From contig DASTHI010000014.1 of the NCBI GenBank assembly GCA_035718275.1, positions 1-64,000 of the forward strand: 64,000 bases of DNA. Reading direction: 5' to 3'. This DNA is from Pseudolabrys sp035718275 (GTDB lineage: Bacteria > Pseudomonadota > Alphaproteobacteria > Rhizobiales > Xanthobacteraceae). Under the pieces are notes generated by a model. It was given only the letters and a program-made list of their open reading frames with translations, did no database searches and was not told where the DNA came from. Shown here piece after piece: positions 27,555 through 35,272 of this stretch; the stretch's first letter is position 1; each line of letters begins with the position of its first letter. Made by a program: the position numbers and the translations under genes.

Positions 27555-28568
27555 ATGCGAGTGATCTTGGCAGCTGTGTGCCTCGTGCTCGCTGTGTCCG
27601 CGTCCGGCGCGTCGCTCGATGCTCGCCGCGTCAATGACGCCCAATGGAATGGTTCATTCCGTTCAAAGAAGAACGCGATCCATCCCCTGCTGGTCAAGGC
27701 TCAAGTCTTGCTGGCGCGAGCCAATTTTTCACCTGGCGAGATCGACGGCAGGTTGGGCGACAATCTGCGCAAGGCGATCGCAGCATTCGCCGAGGAGCAG
27801 GGCTTGTCAGCGACCAATCTCGACCAAGCGTTATGGGACAGGCTTGCTTCATCGTCCACTGATCCGGTGCTGGTGGAGTATACGATTAGCGATGACGATG
27901 TGCGCGGTCCGTTTGCCGGGAGCATTCCGGATCAACTTGAAAAGATGAAGTCTCTTCCGAGGCTGTCATATACGAGCGCGAAGGAAAAGCTTGCCGAAAA
28001 ATTCCACATGAGCCCAGAACTGCTCTCGGCCTTGAACCCGCGGACGGATTTCGAATCCGCCGGACAGGCCATCATCGTCGCCAATTTGCCGTCTCACTCA
28101 GTTGCGGAAAAAGTTGCCCGCATAGAAGTCGACAGGGAAAAGCAGGAGCTCACCGCGCTTGCAGCCGACGGCAAAGTGATCGCCTACTATCCTGCGACGG
28201 TCGGCAGCGAGGAGAAACCTGCACCGACCGGCACTCTGAAAGTGACCACAGTGAGCAAGAATCCGACCTATCGCTACGATCCGGATTATGCGTTCAAGGG
28301 TGTTCACGCCAGCAAGCCTTTCACAATTAAACCTGGTCCCAATAATCCGGTGGGGCTTGTGTGGATCGGCCTCACCGGTGAAGGTTACGGCATTCATGGC
28401 ACGCCCGAGCCGTCAAATGTGGGGAAGACCCAGTCGCACGGATGCGTGCGCCTGACCAACTGGGACGCCCTCCAGCTTGCGTCCGCCGTTTCGAAGGGAA
28501 CGCCGGTCGAGTTCGTCGGCCAACAGCAGTCGAATGACAGAAAGCGTCGCAAGCGCGCTCGCCGCTAG
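27555..28568 (+). CDS. L,D-transpeptidase (YkuD/ErfK family)
   Basis: 337 residues with GGAGG five nt before the ATG and a signal peptide (1-20). Order of parts: a peptidoglycan-binding-like helical region (ANFSPGEIDGRLGDNLRKAIAAFAEEQGL), a LysM-like or linker part, then the YkuD catalytic domain with IHGTPEPSNVGKTQSHGCVRLTN, where His and the Cys of SHGCVR are catalytic. Makes 3-3 crosslinks or attaches proteins to peptidoglycan. Its position after the cell-wall recycling genes fits. Confidence 0.9.
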   Translation: MRVILAAVCLVLAVSASGASLDARRVNDAQWNGSFRSKKNAIHPLLVKAQVLLARANFSPGEIDGRLGDNLRKAIAAFAEEQGLSATNLDQALWDRLASSSTDPVLVEYTISDDDVRGPFAGSIPDQLEKMKSLPRLSYTSAKEKLAEKFHMSPELLSALNPRTDFESAGQAIIVANLPSHSVAEKVARIEVDREKQELTALAADGKVIAYYPATVGSEEKPAPTGTLKVTTVSKNPTYRYDPDYAFKGVHASKPFTIKPGPNNPVGLVWIGLTGEGYGIHGTPEPSNVGKTQSHGCVRLTNWDALQLASAVSKGTPVEFVGQQQSNDRKRRKRARR

Positions 28569-28602
28569 CATTCTGCCCTGCAAATGCAGCACTCTGTTGA
28601 TG

Positions 28603-28968
28603 TCAGCGATCGTTCGACCAGCGGAATTCTCGCCGGGTTTGTACATTGACTGCATGATTGCGATCGGCTGATGGGTTCTCGTCCGCTGCCGGGTCGGGTT
28701 TGAACCCGCGAAATGCCCAGCCAGCGACCAGACCGAACAGCATAAGCGCGATCGGCGGGCCGATCAGGAGCACAGGGATTGCCAGCAATTCGTTCGAGCT
28801 TTGAAAGCCGGCGCGGATTCCGTACACCAGCAAGTAGACGACCCAACCCATGATCCACGCTGCAGAAAGCAGCAGCCATACGCGAAACAGTCCGCGCCGC
28901 CAGTTCACCTTCATCGCTTGACGGGATTGCGCTTCGAATTCGCGGTGAGAAAGTCCGAAATGGGGCAT
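28603..28968 (-). CDS. Small two-helix membrane protein
   Basis: 121 residues; the ATG at 28968 has GGGAG seven nt upstream. An amphipathic start (MPHFGLSHREFEAQSRQ) precedes two membrane segments (VWLLLSAAWIMGWVVYLLVYG; LLAIPVLLIGPPIALMLFGLVAGWAF) and a polar tail. I do not recognise the family. Confidence 0.6.
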   Translation of the reverse strand: MPHFGLSHREFEAQSRQAMKVNWRRGLFRVWLLLSAAWIMGWVVYLLVYGIRAGFQSSNELLAIPVLLIGPPIALMLFGLVAGWAFRGFKPDPAADENPSADRNHAVNVQTRREFRWSNDR

Positions 28969-29108
28969 TCGCTTGCTCCCGGAGAGCATAGACTTTCGCT
29001 CATATGAGCGTGACTTCCGCTGTTTCCGCCCGGGCCTCAACGCGCGGGGGGGTAGTGTGTTCCGTCAGATTCGAGTGGACGTGGAAATGTTGTGCTGATC
29101 AAGCCACT

Positions 29109-29744
29109 TCAAGATGACCTCACGCGCCGGTCACTCACGAGCCAGTTGCGCACCGACTCGCATTTATCATCCGAGTCAAAATTGAGCAGCCCCGACTTCT
29201 TCTTCCGCAGATGGTCGAAAAAGTACACGACCACGTCGGGATCACCAAGTTCATCGCTGTGAAGCGCGGACCAGTTCTCCCACTCGTGGATGATTTTCCG
29301 CTTCGCCGCGTCTTCATCGACCGTCGCCGTGGCAGCTACCTCCGCGCAGTTGGCTTCGGCCCCTGTGTTTGGCTGGCTCGGATCTACAGCCTCGGTTTGT
29401 CGGGGCCCTTCGTCAAGCGCAGACGCGTTTGGAGCCATTTCGTGCACATCAGGCACACGGCTGTCTAGAGCAGGCAATCCTGACGCGCTGTCCTCGACAG
29501 ACGGGCTCTTATGAACGGGCGTACCCTCCTGAAAGCCGCGTTCCACCGGTGCACTCTCGGGGATACTGGGCGCACTCGCCGCCACGGAAGGCGGACGATC
29601 CTGACTGAATTCGCGCCCGCGCATCCTCGCCTGTTTTGCGGCGCTCTGGTCGATCCTGGCCCTCGGCCTTTCGCTGTCGCGCGGTTGATTGCTGCTCCTG
29701 GCGTGGTCGCCGAGCGCCTGCATGCGTTCCGTGATGAACACCAT
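29109..29744 (-). CDS. Hypothetical protein with disordered N-terminal half
   Basis: 211 residues. ATG at 29744 with GAGGG seven nt upstream. Residues 1-140 are Pro/Ser/Ala-rich and look disordered; residues 145-205 look folded (IIHEWENWSALHSDELGDPDVVVYFFDHLRKKKSGLLNFDSDDK). No family recognised; the folded end may bind something small or a partner protein. Confidence 0.5.
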   Translation of the reverse strand: MVFITERMQALGDHARSSNQPRDSERPRARIDQSAAKQARMRGREFSQDRPPSVAASAPSIPESAPVERGFQEGTPVHKSPSVEDSASGLPALDSRVPDVHEMAPNASALDEGPRQTEAVDPSQPNTGAEANCAEVAATATVDEDAAKRKIIHEWENWSALHSDELGDPDVVVYFFDHLRKKKSGLLNFDSDDKCESVRNWLVSDRRVRSS

Positions 29745-29896
29745 GATGTCGCCCTCGCAGCGGAACGGCCGAAGAATACCCTATTGACGCGGGGGGCGCA
29801 CGGCAGCCCAGGGTCAGGCACGCCCGCGCGGACCGCTTATGCACGGAACTCGCCCTCCGCGCTGCGGGTTGTCCACAGGGACCATTGGAGGCTGCG

Positions 29897-30076
29897 ATGG
29901 CGGACGACAGGGCATCCGCTGACCTCAGGCGGATCAATACCAAGAATCAATACGAGGTACGTTACTGGTCGGAGAGGCTCGGCGTATCCGACGACGACAT
30001 CCTCAGTGCGGTGAGGAGAGTCGGACCTGTGGCTGAGGACGTCGAGCGAGAACTCGCAAAATTACAGGCGCTGTGA
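29897..30076 (+). CDS. DUF3606 protein
   Basis: 59 residues; ATG at 29897 with GGAGG five nt before. The order INTKNQYEVRYWSERLGVSDDDILSAVRRVGP is the usual DUF3606 pattern (short helix, 'W...GVS...L..AV..VG'). Small proteins of this family are widespread in rhizobia and their role is not known. Confidence 0.75.
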   Translation: MADDRASADLRRINTKNQYEVRYWSERLGVSDDDILSAVRRVGPVAEDVERELAKLQAL

Positions 30077-30269
30077 ACTCACCACCTGTCAAATTTATCT
30101 CAGAGCGCGCTTGCTGGCTCTTTTTCGCCCGATGCACGTTCCGCGGATGCGATACACATCGTGCGCACGAACTTGACCTTATTGCCTAGGACCTGATGCA
30201 AGCGCTCAGTCCGGCAATCTGGTCTTTCGTCTCATGCGAGGCAGCACCTGCTTTCAAAGCATGCGATGC

Positions 30270-30485
30270 TCAGCGCTGCGCGGCGATCTGCGTAATCTCG
30301 AATGCGTCGGCGCCATGCTCCCAATGCGGAATGCGTCGCTGGCGCTCGAATCGCTTCTGCGCCGCCTGCACGGCACGTGCTTCGGTCTTCGCGCGGCGTA
30401 CATCGATGACGGCCTGCACGCAGTTGCGGTGCTCGCCGATATCGTTGCAAAGATGCTTGGTGAACTGGATTCTGTAGCGGGTCAT
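30270..30485 (-). CDS. Small hypothetical protein
   Basis: 71 residues. ATG at 30485 with GGGAGG about ten nt upstream. The sequence MTRYRIQFTKHLCNDIGEHRNCVQ...AVQAAQKRFERQRRIPHWEHGADAFEI resembles small proteins of bradyrhizobia that bear a conserved Cys and an HW..HADAFEI end. No function known. Confidence 0.55.
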   Translation of the reverse strand: MTRYRIQFTKHLCNDIGEHRNCVQAVIDVRRAKTEARAVQAAQKRFERQRRIPHWEHGADAFEITQIAAQR

Positions 30486-30609
30486 TGCCGTTCCGCCTCC
30501 CGTTTTCGCGCGCATGATTGCGCGCGTTTAGGAAGATTTTGAGGCATTACCTCTGACCCGCCCGGTGACTCAGCGTTCCACCGTGGCAACCCTTGAGGTC
30601 ATTCGAGTC

Positions 30610-31545
30610 TCATACGGTCTTGGCGTTGATCAGCGCGGCGGAGCGCACGATTTCTTCCGCCACGAAATAATGCAGCATGTGTCCGAGTTCCGGCACGCGT
30701 GTCACTGTGGCCCGGCGCATCGACTTCTCAAGCCGCAACGCCTGATCACTGTTCACGACCTCGTCTGCAAGTCCGGCAATGATCGCGGTGGGACAGTCAA
30801 GTTGCTGGTAGATCCCGGTGAGCGATGCCGCTCCGGGAAGCAGGAACGCGGAATCCTCAGCTACCGCGCGCAGTTGCCCGGGACGCAGCAGCAGCAGCCG
30901 CGGATATTCGCGTTTTACGATCTCGGGAACGCGTTTTGGAGCGAAAGCCTTTTTGGCGAGGAACGGCAAGGCGAGCCAGGTCGAGACGGGAGAGATTGTG
31001 TAGCGAAGCGCGTCACCAAGCAGGGGAATTGCCGCCGTGCTTGCGAACATCGCGTCAATGCGCCAGCTTGGAAAATAATATCCCGAGACGAGCACAAGCC
31101 CTTTCACTAGCTCGGGTTTTTGTGCCGTCATGGCAAGCGCCACGAGAGCGCCCCATGAGTGACCCAGCACGACAGCGCGCTTGACGCCGACTTGGTCCAG
31201 CGCAGCGGCGAAGAGTTCCGCCTGCTTTTGCGGGCTCCAGAAGCGGCTCCGAGGGCGGGTACTATGGCCGAACCCGGGCCGGTCGAAGCAGATGACCCGA
31301 AATTCTCCTGCTGCATTATCGACTAGTCCGCTAATGATCAGATCCTGGATTAGCGTTCCATTCCCGTGGAACATAACCAGTGGCGGGGAATCAGGGCTTC
31401 CCCGATCGATATAGTGGAGACGGGCGCCGTCGATCTCCAGAAACTTGCCGATCGGCGGATTACGCCACTTGGCGATGACCTCCAGAACAACATTGGCCAG
31501 CACGACCAGGATGAGCGCCACAACAAGAATGAGTCCGACGCTCAT
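30610..31545 (-). CDS. Membrane-anchored alpha/beta hydrolase
   Basis: 311 residues. Start ATG at 31545 (AGAGG ten nt upstream) gives an N-terminal membrane helix (VGLILVVALILVVLANVVLEVIA), followed by a hydrolase: oxyanion HGNGTLIQD, FDRPGFGHSTRP, nucleophile elbow GHSWGAL, Asp in GLADEVV and His in ELGHML. The substrate is unknown. It lies 320 bp from the phasin gene in divergent orientation. Confidence 0.82.
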   Translation of the reverse strand: MSVGLILVVALILVVLANVVLEVIAKWRNPPIGKFLEIDGARLHYIDRGSPDSPPLVMFHGNGTLIQDLIISGLVDNAAGEFRVICFDRPGFGHSTRPRSRFWSPQKQAELFAAALDQVGVKRAVVLGHSWGALVALAMTAQKPELVKGLVLVSGYYFPSWRIDAMFASTAAIPLLGDALRYTISPVSTWLALPFLAKKAFAPKRVPEIVKREYPRLLLLRPGQLRAVAEDSAFLLPGAASLTGIYQQLDCPTAIIAGLADEVVNSDQALRLEKSMRRATVTRVPELGHMLHYFVAEEIVRSAALINAKTV

Positions 31546-31865
31546 TTGATGCAGTCCTCTCTCAGTTCCCGTGTTCCTGGTTTGCACGGGCCTGTGCGCT
31601 AGACGAGACAAGGGCAAGGGCCACACCACTCACGCGGGCGCTTTTATTCAGCGGCATCTCCGGCGAACGCCCCTGCGTGCTGGGCGTTCCGCCGCATCGA
31701 AATAGGCGGCTCCGGACTTAGTTTTACCAAAATACCGGAACAAGGATTGCGAGAACCCGTTGCCACACGGCAGGGCGTTATCAATCCGACACACCAAAAG
31801 ACACATCGCTCAAGCTCAAAGAGCCCCGACATAAAAACCAGATAGAGAAGCCATAGGAGACAGCA
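31546..31865. other. Divergent intergenic region
   Basis: 320 bases between the hydrolase and phasin starts; no gene or clear operator was seen. It should contain both promoters. Confidence 0.35.
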
Positions 31866-32348
31866 ATGGCGAGAGACACGGCAGACTTCGCGCAGCAAAG
31901 CAGCGAGCGCGCAATGCAGGCGGCCACTTTTGGACTGACCTGGGCGAGGGAAATGGCGGAGGAGAGCCTCAATCAGGGCAAGCATGCCCTCGACAGTTTC
32001 ATGAAAGTCTCGAAGAAGATGGCGGAGGATTTTGAGAGTCAGGCAAACTCGATCCGCGAGCAAACGACCGCGCTAACTGAGAAGACGTGGTCGAACACTC
32101 TAGAATACGGGCAGAAGCTCGCGCGCGCGAAGGAGCCGCAGGATTTCGTACAGTGCCAGTCCGAATTCATGGCGCGGCAGGCTCAGGTTATCGCCGATCA
32201 GACAAGGGAATTCGGCCAGAATTTCCAGCGCGCTGCGCAGGAATTGATGCACACGGCATCCGCCGGTATTGCGGAGGGCGGTCGCCAGGCCGAGCAGGCG
32301 GTCCAGCGAGCAGAGCAGGCCTCCAAGCGTCAGCGCGCCGAGGCCTAG
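31866..32348 (+). CDS. Phasin family protein
   Basis: 160 residues, AGGAGA upstream of the ATG. Almost entirely helical and amphipathic, no cysteine-rich or membrane parts: QAATFGLTWAREMAEESLNQGKHALDSFMKVSKKMAEDFESQANSIREQ, then QDFVQCQSEFMARQAQVIADQTREFGQ, as in Phasin_2 proteins. Phasins coat polyhydroxybutyrate granules; no PHB synthase is nearby. Confidence 0.85.
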   Translation: MARDTADFAQQSSERAMQAATFGLTWAREMAEESLNQGKHALDSFMKVSKKMAEDFESQANSIREQTTALTEKTWSNTLEYGQKLARAKEPQDFVQCQSEFMARQAQVIADQTREFGQNFQRAAQELMHTASAGIAEGGRQAEQAVQRAEQASKRQRAEA

Positions 32349-32364
32349 AGGTCTGAGAAACGGT

Positions 32365-32393
32365 CCTGAGGCGCGTTGTCGACGCGCTTCAGG
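32365..32393 (+). terminator. Hairpin after the phasin gene
   Basis: CCTGAGGCGCGT / ACGCGCTTCAGG, 12 bp with one G-U pair and a 5-nt loop, 17 bp after the phasin stop. No U tract, so the strength as a terminator is uncertain. Confidence 0.5.
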
Positions 32394-32463
32394 AAGGCCG
32401 ATGCTCGGATCTCCTTTCAGGCACTTGTGCCGGGGGTTAATACCCATTCGCGCACCCTTTCGT

Positions 32464-32787
32464 TCACCGGCCCTGATATGAGGGCGTGCGGACGATAAGC
32501 CCGTCGAGTGCTTCGGTTATTTTGATCTGGCAGGAAAGTCGGGACGTCGGTTTCACTTCGAAAGCGGCATCGAGCTGCTCTTCTTCATCCGAAGAGGGCG
32601 GACCGACGACTTCGAACCATTTCTCGTCGACATGTACCAGGCAGGTCGCACAGGTACAGGAGCCGCCGCATTCCGCGACGATGCTCGCAACGTCGTTGCG
32701 TAGGGCGGTTTCCATCACAGTCGAACCGAGTTCCGCCTCAACGGTGTGCTGGGTCCCGTCATGTTCGATATAGGTGATTTTGGGCAT
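32464..32787 (-). CDS. [2Fe-2S] ferredoxin, adrenodoxin type
   Basis: 107 residues. Cysteines at 40, 46, 49 and 86 form the C-x5-C-x2-C...C pattern (CGGSCTCATC, later RLSCQIK) of adrenodoxin/putidaredoxin-type ferredoxins, which feed oxygenases. It begins 35 bp after the reductase gene, on the same strand and downstream of boxR. With that reductase it forms a plausible NADPH-to-ferredoxin chain for BoxB, since no boxA gene is present here. It could instead serve another oxygenase. Confidence 0.9.
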   Translation of the reverse strand: MPKITYIEHDGTQHTVEAELGSTVMETALRNDVASIVAECGGSCTCATCLVHVDEKWFEVVGPPSSDEEEQLDAAFEVKPTSRLSCQIKITEALDGLIVRTPSYQGR

Positions 32788-32822
32788 TGGTCAGGCTCGC
32801 GCGCGGTGAAGCGGGGTAGGCA

Positions 32823-33851
32823 TCACGCAACGCCCAGTTTTTTCTGCAAGCTGGTCGAAGACGTCGTGTACTGAAAGACGAGCTTCTTCTCCGGGAAAAC
32901 ATAGCGGTGCGCTTTCTGCGCCATCAGCGCCGCCTCATGGAAACCGGAAAGGATCAGCTTGAGCTTGCCCGGATACGTATTAATGTCGCCGATCGCGAAG
33001 AGACCCGGAACGTTAGTTTCGAACGCGGCGGTGTCCACCGGGATAAGATTGTCTTTCATCTCGATACCCCAGTTCGCGACCGGACCCAGTTTCATTGTAA
33101 GACCGAAGAATGGGAGCATGCAGTCCACCTCGACGCGTGAGAGTGCGCCGTCATTGCCCTTGATGGAGCAAGCGGTGAGCACACCGTCTGCACCCTCGAG
33201 GGCTGTGACCTGGCCGATCTTCAGATCCATGTTTCCGGCAGCAACCAGCGCCCGCATCTTGTTCACGCTGTCGGGTGCGCCGCGAAATTCATCGCGCCGA
33301 TGAACCAGGGTTAGTCTCTGGGCTATAGGCTGAAGATTGAGCGTCCAATCCAACGCGGAGTCGCCGCCGCCGACAACGAGGAGACGTTTGCCGCGGAACA
33401 TCTCCATCTTGCGCACTGCATAGAATACCGACTTTTCCTCGTAAGCTTCTATGCCGACGATCGGCGGACGCTTGGGCTGGAAAGATCCCCCGCCGGCGGC
33501 AATCACGACGCATTTGCACTCGAAAGTTTTGCCGCTGTCGGTCCTCACGCGAAACCCGGGATTAGATGTTCGTTCGAGCTCCGTTACCATCTCGCCGAGG
33601 TGGAAGTTCGGGCCGAATGGCTTGATCTGAGCCATGAGCGCTTCGGTCAGTCCATTGCCGCTAATGTACGGAATGCCGGGGATGTCGTAGATCGGCTTCT
33701 CGGGATAGAGCTCAGCGCACTGGCCGCCGACCTTATCGAGGATATCGACAAGGTGCGCCTTCATGTCGAGCAATCCCAGCTCGAATACCGCGAACAGCCC
33801 CACGGGCCCAGCACCTACGATGACGACATCTGTTTTGATCGTCTCACTCAT
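32823..33851 (-). CDS. Ferredoxin-NADP+ reductase (thioredoxin-reductase-like)
   Basis: 342 residues. FAD motif VGAGPVGLFAVFELG, GGQCAELYPEKPIYDIPG, NADPH motif VVGGGDSALDW, second FAD motif GLFAIGDINTYPGKLKLI, and the C-terminal extension YTTSSTSLQKKLGV with an aromatic residue stacking on FAD. There is no redox CxxC in the NADPH domain, which separates it from thioredoxin reductases. It reduces ferredoxin with NADPH. Gene order boxR, reductase, ferredoxin suggests regulation by BoxR. Confidence 0.92.
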   Translation of the reverse strand: MSETIKTDVVIVGAGPVGLFAVFELGLLDMKAHLVDILDKVGGQCAELYPEKPIYDIPGIPYISGNGLTEALMAQIKPFGPNFHLGEMVTELERTSNPGFRVRTDSGKTFECKCVVIAAGGGSFQPKRPPIVGIEAYEEKSVFYAVRKMEMFRGKRLLVVGGGDSALDWTLNLQPIAQRLTLVHRRDEFRGAPDSVNKMRALVAAGNMDLKIGQVTALEGADGVLTACSIKGNDGALSRVEVDCMLPFFGLTMKLGPVANWGIEMKDNLIPVDTAAFETNVPGLFAIGDINTYPGKLKLILSGFHEAALMAQKAHRYVFPEKKLVFQYTTSSTSLQKKLGVA

Positions 33852-33956
33852 TATTCAACTTGCCTCTGTTCACTCCATTTCCATTTTCGTCTTTTTCTTT
33901 GTCCTGCTTCCGACAAAAAGCTGCCCATCACGCAGGGAGGCGATCTGCACTCCGCA

Positions 33957-34922
33957 CTACACTTTTTCCTTGTCCAATGTCGGGGAAACGCTGTGCTGCC
34001 GCGACATGCGCGTATCGGGAACTTCGATCAGGCGCAAGAGTTCCGACACGGCCTGCTCGGGCGTGCGGCCGCTGGTCGAGAGGAGGATTTCCGCCTTCGC
34101 GTAGAGCGGTTCGCGGCTACGCAAGATCGAGACGAGATCCTCCATTGCGCGCGAACTGTTCGCCATCGGTCGCATGTCGCCCTGTGCCAGGACCCGCTTC
34201 ATGTGCTCTTCGGGTTCGGCCTTCACCCACACGGTGAGGCAGGAGGCCAGCAGCAATTCGAGCGTGCCGGGCTCGGTCACGATGCTGCCGCTCGTAGCCA
34301 CGACGAAACGCGGGTGCCGCAAAAGGAGGTCGTCGAGCGCCTCGCGTTCGGCGCGGCGGAACGTTTCCTGACCGAACATCTCGAAGATCTCGCTGAGACT
34401 GGCACCGCTGCGCTTCTCGACCTCCCGATCGAGTTCGATGAACGGCACGCCCATGCGTTCGGCGAGCAGCAGGCCAAGTGTGGATTTGCCTCCGCCACGC
34501 AAGCCGATAAGCGCTATGCGTCCCCGCCGCGTCTGGTCAGAGGGTGTGCTGAAGCGGCCGATCACGAGGTCGCGCGCTTCTGCAAGAGCGTCCGGAGAGA
34601 GCCTTTCGAGGAATTGCATGAGCAGCACGAGATCCAGCTCTGGCTCACGGCCCTCCTGCACAAGCTGGGTTATAGGCAGGCCGAGAGCGCGCGCGATCCG
34701 CCGAAGCAGCGCGATCGAGCCGTTGCCGAGTCCGGCCTCGACCTGCGCCAGATACCTCTCCGAGACCTTCGCGTGGCGTGCCAAAGTCTTGCGAGTCATG
34801 CCTCGTTGGTTGCGCAGAGTGCGGACGCGTTCGCCAAGCCGGCGCAAATACATGTCGGACTCGCGGCCAGGGGCCGGCTTTACCCCTGACTTGCTTTTCA
34901 CCCTGCTGCTGTCCTGCGCCAT
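33957..34922 (-). CDS. boxR: BoxR, benzoyl-CoA-responsive regulator
   Basis: 321 residues in two parts: an XRE-type helix-turn-helix at about 25-90 (LGERVRTLRNQRGMTRKTLARHAKVSERYLAQVEAGLGNGSIALLRRIARALG) and a shikimate-kinase-like domain with Walker A GLRGGGKST near residue 140. This fusion is the hallmark of BzdR/BoxR repressors, in which the kinase-like part senses benzoyl-CoA and the complex controls box genes. It is divergent from boxC and upstream of the reductase and ferredoxin genes. Two TGCA-N6-TGCA elements lie in the shared control region. Confidence 0.93.
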   Translation of the reverse strand: MAQDSSRVKSKSGVKPAPGRESDMYLRRLGERVRTLRNQRGMTRKTLARHAKVSERYLAQVEAGLGNGSIALLRRIARALGLPITQLVQEGREPELDLVLLMQFLERLSPDALAEARDLVIGRFSTPSDQTRRGRIALIGLRGGGKSTLGLLLAERMGVPFIELDREVEKRSGASLSEIFEMFGQETFRRAEREALDDLLLRHPRFVVATSGSIVTEPGTLELLLASCLTVWVKAEPEEHMKRVLAQGDMRPMANSSRAMEDLVSILRSREPLYAKAEILLSTSGRTPEQAVSELLRLIEVPDTRMSRQHSVSPTLDKEKV

Positions 34923-34937
34923 GGTTCCGGAGTAACA

Positions 34938-34951
34938 TGCATTATAGTGCA
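34938..34951. promoter_or_regulatory. Candidate BoxR operator over the boxR -10 box
   Basis: TGCA-TTATAG-TGCA, 16 bp upstream of the boxR start. On the minus strand the central part reads TATAAT, a perfect -10 hexamer, so a bound repressor would block boxR transcription. BzdR/BoxR operators are known to contain TGCA repeats. Confidence 0.6.
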
Positions 34952-35077
34952 GAGCAAGCCGGTCCAGAGCTCAGCCCTGCAGGGATTCGCAAGCAGATGG
35001 TAATATGCGTTTTTATTGGCTCTGACCCCGGTGCTGCGGATTACTGGTGACTGTTTCTTGGCACTGTGCTAGTCATC

Positions 35078-35091
35078 TGCAACATAATGCA
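35078..35091. promoter_or_regulatory. Candidate BoxR operator upstream of boxC
   Basis: TGCA-ACATAA-TGCA, the same geometry as at 34938, 182 bp upstream of the boxC start. A weak TTGGCA at 35058-35063 followed by CATAAT (19-bp spacer) would place the -10 element inside the operator. Confidence 0.55.
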
Positions 35092-35272
35092 TAACCGGGT
35101 GCCATGGACGTATCGATTCCGGGATCCGCGCTTGGAGCGTTGCAGGCGCAAAAACGCCGATGGTCCCCGACAATCCGGACAACGCCGGCAATGGGCGGAT
35201 GAATGAGAGCTCAAACACCGTCCCTCGTGTTTGCGAGATTGTAAGACCTGACCCTTGGACCCGTGACTCCTG

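Noticed and set aside
34974..34983. Palindrome CCCTGCAGGG as a third BoxR site
   Set aside because: It has a single TGCA and lacks the N6 partner, so I do not list it as an operator.
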